Shown piece after piece: positions 8,931 through 16,791 of a DNA stretch of 64,000 bases. Within the stretch, counting starts at the first letter, position 1, and the number at the start of each line of letters is the position of its first letter. Location of the stretch: the NCBI RefSeq assembly GCF_027587205.1, contig NZ_JAPDOD010000001.1, positions 124,001 through 188,000 on the forward strand, read 5' to 3'. The notes under the pieces are model-generated. The model made no database searches. It saw only the letters and a program-made list of their open reading frames with translations, and was not told the origin of the DNA. Position numbers and translations under genes: made by a program. This DNA comes from Solirubrobacter ginsenosidimutans (GTDB taxonomy: Bacteria > Actinomycetota > Thermoleophilia > Solirubrobacterales > Solirubrobacteraceae).

Positions 8931-9260
8931 GTGGCGCCGGAACTGAAGCGCGTGCAGGTTCGCGCCATCGCCTACGATGCCGAGCCGATCGCTCGCCGGC
9001 TTCGCGTCGACTACATCACCCGACCCGCGCATCGGTTCGAGTCCGTTGCGGTGCAAGAGACGCCCGACGAGGTTCGAATCGCGATCTTCGCGACCGCGCC
9101 TCGGGGGCCGACGCGAGCCAGCGGACACATGCACTCCCTGATGATCGTCCTCGCCCAACCCGTGGGAACTCGCCGCGTCGTCGATACGCGGAGCGAGAGA
9201 GTCCTGCAGCGTCTGCCCGCGCCAGTCGATCCTCCACAGCCGGGTGGACCCGGCACCTAG
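8931..9260 (+). CDS. Small conserved hypothetical protein
   Basis: A 109-residue soluble protein (GTG start) that I do not assign to a named family. The central part ETPDEVRIAIFA...MIVLAQPVGTRRVVD resembles a widespread actinobacterial type of small protein whose strand 'VRETxxEVRI' is followed by 'VxLxxPLGxRxVVD'. The C-terminus is Pro-rich. No ribosome binding site stands out because the dispersed repeat abuts the start codon, so the repeat would form its 5' leader. Confidence 0.65.
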   Translation: MAPELKRVQVRAIAYDAEPIARRLRVDYITRPAHRFESVAVQETPDEVRIAIFATAPRGPTRASGHMHSLMIVLAQPVGTRRVVDTRSERVLQRLPAPVDPPQPGGPGT

Positions 9261-9265
9261 GCGAG

Positions 9266-9286
9266 TTCGTCGACAAACGAGACTCT
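9266..9286 (+). repeat. Dispersed directional repeat, copy 6
   Basis: Reads TTCGTCGACAAACGAGACTC then T. It sits in the 50-base gap between two convergent stop codons (9260 and 9311). Confidence 0.78.
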
Positions 9287-9310
9287 TGGGTTGAAGGCCG
9301 CCAACCAGCG

Positions 9311-9760
9311 TTAGTCATGAGCGAGGACGGCGCGAAGGTGCTCGACCGCCGTCGCGGGAAATGGATGTCGCCACTCGCGCGCGTACACATCCGCACCTTG
9401 ACGACGCTGAAGATTCTCGAGCGCGACCACAAACGGACCAACGACACGCTCGACCGAGCCGGCGAAGGCGACGGACGAGTCCGGCCCTTCCCGGCGGTCG
9501 GTGGTCAGGGCGAGGCGGATCTCATCTCCGGTGCGCGCAAGGTCGAGCCGGTGCTGCGTCGGCTCATCATTCCAGGACACTTGCCTCGTGGTCTCGAAGG
9601 AAGCGACAGCGAGAAGAGCAGACACGAGCTCGGCGATCGCGTCGTTTGGCGTAAAGGAGGCGTCGAAGGCATACCGCCGTGACCCAGCCACGATCGCGAC
9701 CGCGACCCAGCCGTTCATCGGTCCCTCGATGTCGACGCGCAGCTCATCCCGGATCGGCAA
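9311..9760 (-). CDS. Hypothetical protein, 149 aa
   Basis: A soluble protein that I do not recognise with certainty. It begins MPIRDELRVDIEGPMNGWVA; an alpha helix (NDAIAELVSALLAVA) is followed by the strand pair VSWNDEPTQHRLDLARTGDE and a C-terminal helix ending HPFPATAVEHLRAVLA. The 'W-(N/D)-DEP' strand pattern is seen in small actinobacterial proteins of unknown role. It is the only gene between repeat copies 6 and 7. Confidence 0.7.
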   Translation of the reverse strand: MPIRDELRVDIEGPMNGWVAVAIVAGSRRYAFDASFTPNDAIAELVSALLAVASFETTRQVSWNDEPTQHRLDLARTGDEIRLALTTDRREGPDSSVAFAGSVERVVGPFVVALENLQRRQGADVYAREWRHPFPATAVEHLRAVLAHD

Positions 9761-9804
9761 CGCGACGGATCATCACATCCAGCGGCCCGCCCTGCGCACG
9801 TAGT

Positions 9805-9850
9805 CGCTGCCCGCGACGCTCGACGCGGATTCGTCGAGAAGCACCACTTT
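9805..9850 (+). repeat. Dispersed directional repeat, copy 7, extended form
   Basis: The core (TTCGTCGAGAAGCACCACTT then T, 9830-9850) is preceded by 26 bases (9805-9830, starting CGCTGCCCGCGACGCTCGAC) that recur, identical, before the core at 12741. The repeat unit can therefore be about 45 bp long. The flanking genes are divergent (9760 and 10091). Confidence 0.85.
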
Positions 9851-10090
9851 CCCAACGAGCTTCGGGACTGTCATTGCCGCCGCGCCTAACGTCTACGAAG
9901 GGCAATGGGCCGAGGACGTCTCGCAATGGCGGCCTCGGGGGAGTAGCGTCCAAAGCGACTGGCCCTGTGGCCAATGATCCTGGCCTCGGATCGGCGGCAC
10001 GCCGACCCGTGGCGCGGACAGCATGCCGTGACCGTTTCCGTCGCGAGTGCTGGGCGGTACGCTCGTCGCGTAGCAAACGAGGAGGTTCCC

Positions 10091-10294
10091 ATGACCTTCA
10101 AGGTCGGAGATCGCGTGGTTGCCGAGGCGGAATCGACTGAGCGCGTCGCACGCTCCGGCACTGTCCGTGAAGTGCTGCGCGAGGCTCCCGCGGCGCGGTA
10201 TCGCATCGACTGGGACGACGGCCACTCAACGGTGTACACGCCCGCGGCCGGGGCGCTGCACGCGGCCCGCCAAGACGCCGAGCCGGCACGCTGA
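10091..10294 (+). CDS. DUF1918 domain protein
   Basis: A 67-residue protein matching DUF1918: KVGDRVVAEAESTERVARSG at the start, then GTVREVLREAP, YRIDWDDGHSTVYTP. These are small SH3-like beta-barrel proteins of unknown function, common in actinobacteria. The ATG at 10091 is chosen because AGGAGG lies 6-8 bases upstream and the domain begins at once; upstream in-frame codons lack homology. Confidence 0.92.
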   Translation: MTFKVGDRVVAEAESTERVARSGTVREVLREAPAARYRIDWDDGHSTVYTPAAGALHAARQDAEPAR

Positions 10295-10465
10295 CGCGAA
10301 ACTCAAGTCCGTCGGCACTCGCGGCCGGCGCAGAGTGCCCAAGACTTCGATTACGCCAGCGTCTCTACCCTCCGAGCGGTAGCGCGCTCCGGCGTCGCTC
10401 CGATCGAGAACCGGCTCGCTCGTCGGGCGTAAGCTCGACCCGTTGAACCGGATGAGGAGGTGACG

Positions 10466-10603
10466 ATGGCTCAGAGCAAGGAACCCGCGACCAATGAGCG
10501 GATTGTCCGTCTGCTCGAGGAGATCAAGGCGCAACTCGCTGACGTCAGCCAGAGGCAGGAGCAGATGGCGCATGACCTGACCCGGTTGCTCAAGCACGCG
10601 TAG
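10466..10603 (+). CDS. 45-aa coiled-coil small protein
   Basis: A very short gene: MAQSKEPATNERIVRLLEEI, then KAQLADVSQRQEQMAHDLTR and LLKHA. From residue 11 on it is one amphipathic helix with heptad-spaced Ile/Leu/Val/Met, so it is probably a coiled coil. GAGGAGG about 6 bases before the ATG is the strongest ribosome binding site nearby, which supports real translation. Function unknown. Confidence 0.75.
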   Translation: MAQSKEPATNERIVRLLEEIKAQLADVSQRQEQMAHDLTRLLKHA

Positions 10604-10845
10604 CCCCGCATCTCACGCCGACTTCTGGAGTGGCTCGTGAAGGGCGGCGCTGGGAGGCGCCCGCGATTGCCGCCTCGGCACCAGGGGTGGACCAGCCCGG
10701 CCAGCAAAGCCATTGGGACGGGCCTCCAAAGTGCTGGCTACCGGCCTGCGCCGGTGCCGTGCCGTCGATCCAGGGCACGCTCGAGTGGGGGCCCTCACCG
10801 TACGCGTGCGTCGATCGAGGGCGCTCGTCGCCGCGCGCACAGCGC

Positions 10846-11223
10846 TCAACGAAGTGAATCCCACCACTCGTGCGCCGCTTGCCGGGCGTCCTGCGCCCAT
10901 TGATCGGGAACTTCGACGTCGGGGAGGACCGCGATCTCTGCCAGATCACAGGCGATCGCGACGTGGGGATGTTGGTCGTCTGGCAGCGAGAAGCGCCACA
11001 TCACGATCAGCATCTCGCGGCCGGCAATGAGGATGGTGCCGATTTCGCCGGGTTCGTCTCGTCCGCCGTCCAGGATGGTCTGCGAGATCGGAAAGCCATG
11101 GTGTGGGCTCGCGCGATCGGCGACCTCAAAGAGCGCGGGGATCGCGCTCGGCTCGCCGAGTTCTCGTGCGAGTTCGTTGAAGCGGGCGATCTCACCGAGG
11201 TGGGTGTGCTTGGCGTACGCCAT
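10846..11223 (-). CDS. Hypothetical protein, 125 aa
   Basis: A 125-residue acidic soluble protein starting MAYAKHTHLGEIARFNELAR. No motif or family recognised; there is a beta-rich middle (GEIGTILIAGREMLIVMWRF) and a Trp-rich C-terminal helix ending WWDSL. The reading frame stays open upstream to 11352 through repeat copy 8, so a longer GTG-started form is possible, but the ATG at 11223 fits codon use better. Confidence 0.6.
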   Translation of the reverse strand: MAYAKHTHLGEIARFNELARELGEPSAIPALFEVADRASPHHGFPISQTILDGGRDEPGEIGTILIAGREMLIVMWRFSLPDDQHPHVAIACDLAEIAVLPDVEVPDQWAQDARQAAHEWWDSLR

Positions 11224-11334
11224 CGTGGCAGCGTACGCCCGGCCGTGCGAGCAGCCGTACACTCGGGAGCCGACGTTCGACGAGCGCCCGGTTCTCGCCC
11301 CCCCGCCGAGCGGTGCTAAGTCACGCTTCCGCCT

Positions 11335-11355
11335 GGCGTCGAGAAACGACACTTT
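11335..11355 (+). repeat. Dispersed directional repeat, copy 8
   Basis: Reads GGCGTCGAGAAACGACACTT then T. It lies between two minus-strand genes, upstream of one and beyond the stop of the other. Confidence 0.75.
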
Positions 11356-11388
11356 GCGGGTGCCGGCGCGCAGCAGCGCAAGCGCTGA

Positions 11389-12459
11389 TCAGCAGCCGCG
11401 TGCGCTTCGACCTCGGCGCGGGCAGCGCGTCAGGCGCAGGGTGATCGTCGCGTGGCTCCCCTCGGCCTCGACGTCCTTCGTGATGTCGATGTTCGGTCGG
11501 CCGAAGCGCGCCCCGACGTCCGGCTTGAACGCAGCCACGGTGCCGGAGCCCAGGACGGTGCGCACGGGGGCGGGGATGGTGCGACCGAGGTCGGCGGGCA
11601 CGTGGGGGGTGATCGCGCCCGGCGGGGCCGGCGGGCACACGATCGGCAGGGTGGTCTCGGTCGCCGACCCGGGCACGTCGCCCAGCCGGAAGCCGGACGC
11701 CAGCGCCAGGCCGCCGGTCACGGCCGAGAGGCCGTTCGCGCGCAGGCCGGCGGCGACGCGCTCCGGGCCTGCGCCCTTGACGTGGATGGTGACCTGACCG
11801 AGGCATGGGATCTTTCCGATGCTCTCGTCGGGGTTGCGCCACGTGGTGTTCATCGGCGTGGTGTGGCGCGTCAGGTGTTCGTACTCACTGCCCTTGATCT
11901 CGCCGGCGAAGGAGAACGAGGCGTCCTCGACGAGGTCGGCGGACGCGAGGAGCGCGGGCTCAACGCGGTCGCAGGCGATCGCGCCGCCGGCGGGCACGTC
12001 CGCCACATCGCGCGCCGTCTCCGGCGGGAGACGCGTCCCGGCGACCGAGCATTGGCGGAACACGATTGCGGCGCGGCTGGAGCGGAACGTCCAGCGCTGG
12101 TGCGCGAACGTCTCGATCGGGCCGCCGAGGCCGATCGTGCTCTGATGGAAGTCGACGTCGAGTTCGGCGCGATACCAGAGCCGGCTCGCGCGCCGGCGCA
12201 CGCAGGCCACGCGCGACTCCCTGGAGTAGTCCAGCCGCGCGTAGCCGGCGCGGCAGCGCTTGAAGCAAAGCGGCGGCTGCTGCTGGGCGGCGTTGATCTC
12301 ATAGCCGGCGCGACACGGCGGGCCGTGACGGTGCGGCGCGTGCGAATCGGGCGTGTACTCCGCCTGGGCGGCGTGCGTCGGCGCCTGGACGGCCAGCGCG
12401 GCGGCCGTCGCCAGCGCCGCCAGCAGCGCCACGCGGCCCGGTCGTTCCATGACTCGCAT
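11389..12459 (-). CDS. Secreted protein of unknown function
   Basis: A 356-residue exported protein. The signal peptide is about residues 1-31 (RVALLAALATAAALAVQAPT, AHAA-type cleavage). A His/Pro-rich segment and a Cys-containing region (CRAGYEINAAQQQPPLCFKR, CVRRR) come next, then a beta-rich body. I do not recognise a family. GAGAGG about 10 bases before the ATG at 12459 supports that start over a second ATG three codons later. It is the only gene between repeat copies 8 and 9. Confidence 0.75.
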   Translation of the reverse strand: MRVMERPGRVALLAALATAAALAVQAPTHAAQAEYTPDSHAPHRHGPPCRAGYEINAAQQQPPLCFKRCRAGYARLDYSRESRVACVRRRASRLWYRAELDVDFHQSTIGLGGPIETFAHQRWTFRSSRAAIVFRQCSVAGTRLPPETARDVADVPAGGAIACDRVEPALLASADLVEDASFSFAGEIKGSEYEHLTRHTTPMNTTWRNPDESIGKIPCLGQVTIHVKGAGPERVAAGLRANGLSAVTGGLALASGFRLGDVPGSATETTLPIVCPPAPPGAITPHVPADLGRTIPAPVRTVLGSGTVAAFKPDVGARFGRPNIDITKDVEAEGSHATITLRLTRCPRRGRSARGC

Positions 12460-12716
12460 GGCCCGTTCCTCTCATCGATTCCCCTGCATGCAGGCTCATG
12501 GGCCAGGGTGCCCGGCCGCGACGCCCGCCGCCAGAGACCCTTGGTGTAAACGAGGACCCCCTGGGTCAACGCGACAACCCTGTCGCCCCGGCGTGCTGCA
12601 GTCGCGCGCGCGACCGATACGTTCAGCCATGTCGCTGCTTGGGAAGGTCCTGATCGTCGTCAGGTCGCTAGATCGCGAACTTCAGCAGGGAGACGCTCAT
12701 CGAGAACATGCCTCAG

Positions 12717-12761
12717 CGCTGCCCGCGACGCTCGACGCGGATCGTCGACAAGCGGCACTTT
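12717..12761 (+). repeat. Dispersed directional repeat, copy 9, extended form
   Basis: Carries the same 26-base upstream extension as copy 7, then ATCGTCGACAAGCGGCACTT and T. The IS110 element begins 27 bases after its end. The rest of the 12460-12788 spacer shows no gene. Confidence 0.85.
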
Positions 12762-12803
12762 GCTGGCGGCGCGCACCGCGCTTCTCCTTTTGCTGCTCCT
12801 ATG

Positions 12804-13862
12804 TCAAGAGATTGATGGTGTGATCGTCTGATTCTGGGTGGTGGCGTCGGTCTGGAGCAAGTGCCAGAGGCGGCGGGTGAGGTGGCGTTTGAGGCAGCGG
12901 AGGGCTTCTTTGGTGCTCTTGCCTTCGGCGCGTTTGCGGGCGATGTAGTCCTGGGTCTCGGGGTGGCAGCGCAGGCGGGTGACGGCGATGCGGTGGATGG
13001 TGGCGTTGATCTGGCGGTTGCCGCCGCGGTCCAGGCGGTGGCGGTTGGTGTTGCCGGAGCTGACCGGAATCGGAGCGACGCCGGCGGCGCGCGCGAGCTT
13101 GGCGTCGCTGGTGAACCTGGCCGCGCCGGCGATCTCGCCGACCAGCTTGGCCGCGGTCAGCGGCCCAAGGCCTGGCTCGGACAGGAGCTGTGGCGCGATC
13201 TCGGCGACCAGGCCCGCGATCTCGGCCTCGAGCGCCTTGATCGTCTGCGAGAGCTCGCGGATGCGGCGTAGTTCGTCGCGGGCGATGCGGACGCGCATCG
13301 TCTGCTCGGTGCGCGCGAGCCGCCGGGCGATGCGTGGGCCCCAGGTGCCGTAGAACAGCGAGCTGCCGGGCAGTCGTAGCTCGGGCCAGAGGTCGTGCAG
13401 ATGCCACTGCATCGTGTTGTTGAGCGCAACGCGCTGACGAACGAGGCGTTCGCGATGGTCCACGAGCAGCCGCAGATCGAGCTCAGGGCCCTGCAGGTGC
13501 GCGGCCGGCAGGGCGTCCAGGCCCTCGCGCAGCGCCGCCCGCGCGACCGCGAGCGCGTCGATGCTGTCGGACTTGCCGCGCGCGCGGGCGCGACGCCGCG
13601 TGTCGGCCATCAGCGTCGTCGTCACGCGCAGGACGCGCTCGCCGCGTGCGATCAGAAACCGCTCGAAGGAGCCCGACACGTGCCGACAGTCCTCCAGCGC
13701 CCACACCCGTTCGCTGCCGAGCTCGCGCGCCCAAACCACAAGCGCGGCAAATCCCTTGGCGCCGACCTGCACGGTCTGCTCGCCCAGCAGCTCGCCGGTC
13801 GCCGCCGAGACCGCGGCGATCGTGTGCGAGCGCTTGTGGGTGTCCGCACCGAGCACGATCAT
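12804..13862 (-). CDS. IS110 family transposase (copy 1)
   Basis: A 352-residue DEDD transposase/recombinase. The N-terminal RuvC-like domain holds GADTHK (Asp7), ALEDCR (Glu57) and KSDSIDALAVARA (Asp99, Asp102), the full DEDD set. The C-terminal Tnp domain has EPGLGPLTAAKLVGEI and PVSSGNTNRHRLDRGG with the candidate catalytic Ser268/269. ATG at 13862 is chosen because GGAGG lies about 10 bases upstream and MIVLGADTHK is the usual IS110 start; the frame stays open further up. It is identical to the second copy, so transposition was recent. Confidence 0.95.
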   Translation of the reverse strand: MIVLGADTHKRSHTIAAVSAATGELLGEQTVQVGAKGFAALVVWARELGSERVWALEDCRHVSGSFERFLIARGERVLRVTTTLMADTRRRARARGKSDSIDALAVARAALREGLDALPAAHLQGPELDLRLLVDHRERLVRQRVALNNTMQWHLHDLWPELRLPGSSLFYGTWGPRIARRLARTEQTMRVRIARDELRRIRELSQTIKALEAEIAGLVAEIAPQLLSEPGLGPLTAAKLVGEIAGAARFTSDAKLARAAGVAPIPVSSGNTNRHRLDRGGNRQINATIHRIAVTRLRCHPETQDYIARKRAEGKSTKEALRCLKRHLTRRLWHLLQTDATTQNQTITPSIS

Positions 13863-14102
13863 GACCTCGTCCACCTCCACCTCGGATTGAGTGGACGCCC
13901 GGCGGACACGGCTTGCTGAGGGCGCTGCCACGCTCCTATCAAGTCACGCCGGACCTCCCGACCGGCGACGAGCGACACAGCAAAAGGTGGTCAGGCCCGA
14001 CGGCCGACAGCCTCAAAGAGAGTCAGCTCGCCGCCGGTCGCGGAGCCTTCACCTCGCATCGGACGTCACCGACGAACCAGATCCAAACAGCAAGCCTCGA
14101 AG
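13863..14102 (-). ncRNA. Candidate IS110 bridge-RNA region
   Basis: This 240-base segment lies between the element's outer end and the transposase start, identical in both copies (56339-56578 in copy 2). IS110-group elements make a structured RNA here that pairs with target and donor DNA. The location matches; no fold was computed, so loops and guides are not assigned. Confidence 0.4.
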
Positions 14103-14147
14103 TGAAAGCGCCGTCGCGGACCCTTCGCCGCGCTTGCCATGGTCCTG

Positions 14148-14807
14148 TCAGCGATCGGCTCCTGGTACGACGTTGACCGTCCAAATGCCGGTGAACGACC
14201 CACCGAACGCGAACGCGGAGACGACGAACGTGTGGCGGCCGGGCGGCAGGCCGCGCAGCACGCCGAGGTAGCCGACGACGACGACGGTCGTCGGTCCGGG
14301 CTCGGCCCCGAACGGGTTGCCGGGCTGCGACACGACACCGAACTGATCGGTGATGGTCAGGAAACGGTCGCTGAGGACGTTCTGCGGCGGGCCGCCGTCG
14401 ACGCTGACCGTGACCCGGACGACGTCTTGGCGGACGTTCGCCAGGGCGCACTCGCGCTGCTCGGCCGCCGTCTCTGCGAAGAACGGCGCCGGCTCCGCGT
14501 CCGAGCACGAGGCGCCAGGCAACGGGACGAGCACCTTCGTACCGGGCTTGACCGTGCAGGTGCTTCCGGGCTGGGCAGCCAGGACCTTGCCTCCTCCGAG
14601 CCGCCCGCACGCCGGGACCGACTCGCCGGTGTAGGAGGGTATGAATCCGGCGATCAAGACCTCCTCGGCGCTCACCCCGCCGCCGGAGGTAAACGGCGCG
14701 ACCTTGCCGGCGCCCGCGCCGGCGGGCGGGTCGGCCTGCGAGGCCGGCGTGATGACGGACAGCGCCGCGAGCGACGCGAGCAGAGCAACGGAGCGGTGGT
14801 ACTTCAT
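14148..14807 (-). CDS. Secreted beta-rich protein (paralogue of the 46432 gene)
   Basis: A 219-residue exported protein. The signal peptide is about residues 1-25 (MKYHRSVALLASLAALSVIT, cleavage near SQA). The body is beta-rich and ends GLPPGRHTFVVSAFAFGGSF then a terminal strand WTVNVV. The pattern VTVSVDGGPPQNV...(L/R)PPGRHT is shared with the protein at 46432-47127, so the two belong to one small secreted family of unknown role. ATG 14807 is chosen since the signal peptide begins there and GGGGG precedes it. Confidence 0.75.
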   Translation of the reverse strand: MKYHRSVALLASLAALSVITPASQADPPAGAGAGKVAPFTSGGGVSAEEVLIAGFIPSYTGESVPACGRLGGGKVLAAQPGSTCTVKPGTKVLVPLPGASCSDAEPAPFFAETAAEQRECALANVRQDVVRVTVSVDGGPPQNVLSDRFLTITDQFGVVSQPGNPFGAEPGPTTVVVVGYLGVLRGLPPGRHTFVVSAFAFGGSFTGIWTVNVVPGADR

Positions 14808-15412
14808 GACGAGCCCCCTGTGTCCGGTACGAGGCGAAACGGTGCCACAGCCACGAGGTCGGTGAACATGAGAACTCCAGGGCAGGCCCTGACTCGCCCC
14901 GGACCCGTGACGCGCCTCATCGGCTCCTCCGTAACGCCTATGCGGTTTCGTGACCTCGAAGCAGCGACGCACGAACACCCGACTGTCGCATTCGTGTGGC
15001 AGGACCGGCGAGCCGCAGCGACCGTCGCGCCAATGGCGGCCAGGATCATGCCGCGGCGTGCGTCGTGTGCGCTCAACTGCTCTCCCCCTCGGTTCAACCG
15101 TGGGTTGCGTGATGCATCCGAGCGGCGAGAAGCCGTCGCAGTGCTACAGAGCGCAGCTTGGAGGCCATGGCGCCGCCGTCGATGTCGAACCGGCTCTGAC
15201 GCCGCCGGCCCAGGACCGACCAACCGACTATCTACCTCTCATCAACCGCTGTCAACCCGGGCGTAGTGCCGCCCCTGACCACTGTCCAACGACGCCCACA
15301 TCGCGCGGAGCGCTCCTTCCAAGTGCGGTGCGCCCGGCTCCGGGAGGCCAACGGCAGCTGGCTTCGCGTGGTGGCATGGGAAGCGCGACGGCTGTGCTGT
15401 CTCGATGCTCCG
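14808..15412. other. Long spacer with no gene
   Basis: About 600 bases upstream of the secreted protein with no convincing coding frame: homology, codon bias and start signals are all absent. It leads into the hairpin at 15413. Confidence 0.5.
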
Positions 15413-15451
15413 CCTGAAAGCAGCCGCGACCCGCAGCGCGCTGCTTTCAGG
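15413..15451. terminator. Perfect 12-bp stem hairpin
   Basis: CCTGAAAGCAGC at 15413-15424 pairs exactly with GCTGCTTTCAGG at 15440-15451 around a 15-base loop. It lies 80 bases beyond the stop of the antiporter gene, so it could end transcription of the long minus-strand operon. It has no T tract. It also resembles the REP-like palindrome at 50984 and may be a repeat element instead. Confidence 0.5.
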
Positions 15452-15467
15452 TCGCGAAGTTCACGAG

Positions 15468-15489
15468 TTCGTCGAATAGCAGCACAATT
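15468..15489 (+). repeat. Dispersed directional repeat, copy 10
   Basis: Reads TTCGTCGAATAGCAGCACAA then TT. It lies 16 bases after the hairpin and 43 bases beyond the antiporter stop codon. No further copy occurs in the following 7 kb operon. Confidence 0.75.
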
Positions 15490-15531
15490 CGAGTGGGCGG
15501 CGGCTCTGTTTGGACGGGTGGACCCGTCGCT

Positions 15532-16779
15532 TCAGCTGGCATTGGCGCACGAGCTCCGGGCGGGTACGATCGGCACGATGGCTCGCAGTAGGGGGGAAGT
15601 CAAAAGCGTTGTGAAGATCGCCATCAGTGCTAGCAGCGTGAAGAGGCGATCGTCAATCAGTCCTTGTTCGCGGCCGACGGTTAGAAGGACGATCTCGATC
15701 ACCCCGCGGGTGTTCATCATCACGCCGATGGCGGCGGAGTCGCGCACGCTCTCGCGCGCGATGCGCGCTCCCGTGTAGGCACCGACGAATTTGCCCGCAC
15801 ACGCGGTCGCGAGGATGAGCGCGAGGTCCGCCAGATCGCTCTTTCTCAACCCGGGGATGTCCACCATCATTCCGGAGGTCACGAAGTAGATCGGGACGAG
15901 GAGGGCGCTGACGGGCGAGAGGCGCCGGCGGATCTCCGCGAGTGCAAGGTCCCTGTCCTGCCGTGGCATCGCCGCCCCAGTCAGGAAGGCGCCGAACGCG
16001 GCGTGGATGCCGATCGCCTCGGTGAGATAGGCGCCAGTGAGCGCCACGGGCACCACGAGCGCCTCGCGTGCCGGTGTCGCACTCCGCAGCAGGACACGGA
16101 GCAGTGGGCGTACGACCAGTGCGATGACGGCAACGAAGACGGCAGTCTCGACGAAGATCCGGATGTAGTCCCACGCTCCCCCCGCCTCGAGCGCCGTCAG
16201 CGCTATGGCGAGCGCGCTCCAGCCGACGATGTCGTCCACCGCTGCCGCGCTCAGCACCAGCACGCCCAGTCGGGTCTGCGACAGGCCGGTCTCCCGCAGG
16301 ATGCGGGCGAGGACCGGGAACGCCGTGAGGGACAGCGACGCGCCGACGAACAGGGCGAACGGCCAGAACGGCACCGGCGTACCGTCGACCGAGTCGTGGG
16401 TCTCGTGGAGGTGGACGGCGAGCGCCAGCCCGAGCGCGAATGGCAACAGCGTGGACGCGGCGGACACGGTGGCCGCCGCCGTCCCGCGCCGCCTGACGAG
16501 CCGCAGGTCGAGATCCCACCCGACGGTGAACATGAACAGCACGAGCCCGAGCTGGCCGATTTGTCGCAGGACAGTTGTCGCGTCTGCTGGAAAGAGGGCG
16601 CTCGACGGATCGCCGGGCAGCGCGCCCAGCAGTGTCGGCCCCAGCGCGATGCCCGCCACGAGCTCGCCGATCACCCCGGGTTGCCCGATGCGCTCGAACA
16701 GCATGCCGCCGGCCCGGGCAGCCAGCAGGATCACCGCGACATCCAGCACGATCCTGCCCGTCGTGAGCGTGGGGTGCAT
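15532..16779 (-). CDS. CPA2-family cation/proton antiporter
   Basis: A 415-residue integral membrane antiporter of the KefB/CPA2 type, with about 12 hydrophobic segments. It shows the family features IGQPGVIGELVAGIALGPTL (helix 2), SLTAFPVLARIL, the ion-binding AAAVDDIVGW Asp-Asp pair in the discontinuous helix, and MMNTRGVIEIVLLTVG. The TrkA-N/RCK regulatory domain that many relatives carry is absent, so it is a bare transport domain. It is the last gene of the five-gene minus-strand operon, starting 12 bases after the ATP-grasp gene's stop. Confidence 0.92.
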   Translation of the reverse strand: MHPTLTTGRIVLDVAVILLAARAGGMLFERIGQPGVIGELVAGIALGPTLLGALPGDPSSALFPADATTVLRQIGQLGLVLFMFTVGWDLDLRLVRRRGTAAATVSAASTLLPFALGLALAVHLHETHDSVDGTPVPFWPFALFVGASLSLTAFPVLARILRETGLSQTRLGVLVLSAAAVDDIVGWSALAIALTALEAGGAWDYIRIFVETAVFVAVIALVVRPLLRVLLRSATPAREALVVPVALTGAYLTEAIGIHAAFGAFLTGAAMPRQDRDLALAEIRRRLSPVSALLVPIYFVTSGMMVDIPGLRKSDLADLALILATACAGKFVGAYTGARIARESVRDSAAIGVMMNTRGVIEIVLLTVGREQGLIDDRLFTLLALMAIFTTLLTSPLLRAIVPIVPARSSCANAS

Positions 16780-16791
16780 CCCGGGAGCGGA

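Larger units (their letters stand above)
12789..14102 (-). mobile_element. IS110-family insertion sequence, copy 1
   Basis: A 1314-bp element repeated with no difference seen at 55265-56578, which fixes its ends by comparison: homology starts at TTTGCTGCTCC and stops at CCTCGAAG. There are no obvious terminal inverted repeats and no target-site duplication, as in IS110. The transposase gene leaves only 15 bases on one side and 240 bases upstream, the layout of the IS110 group, whose upstream segment encodes the bridge RNA. Both copies share flanks: CGCTNCTCC just outside one end (12779-12787) and a six-of-eight match (TGAAAGCG versus CGACAGCG) outside the other. Confidence 0.92.
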
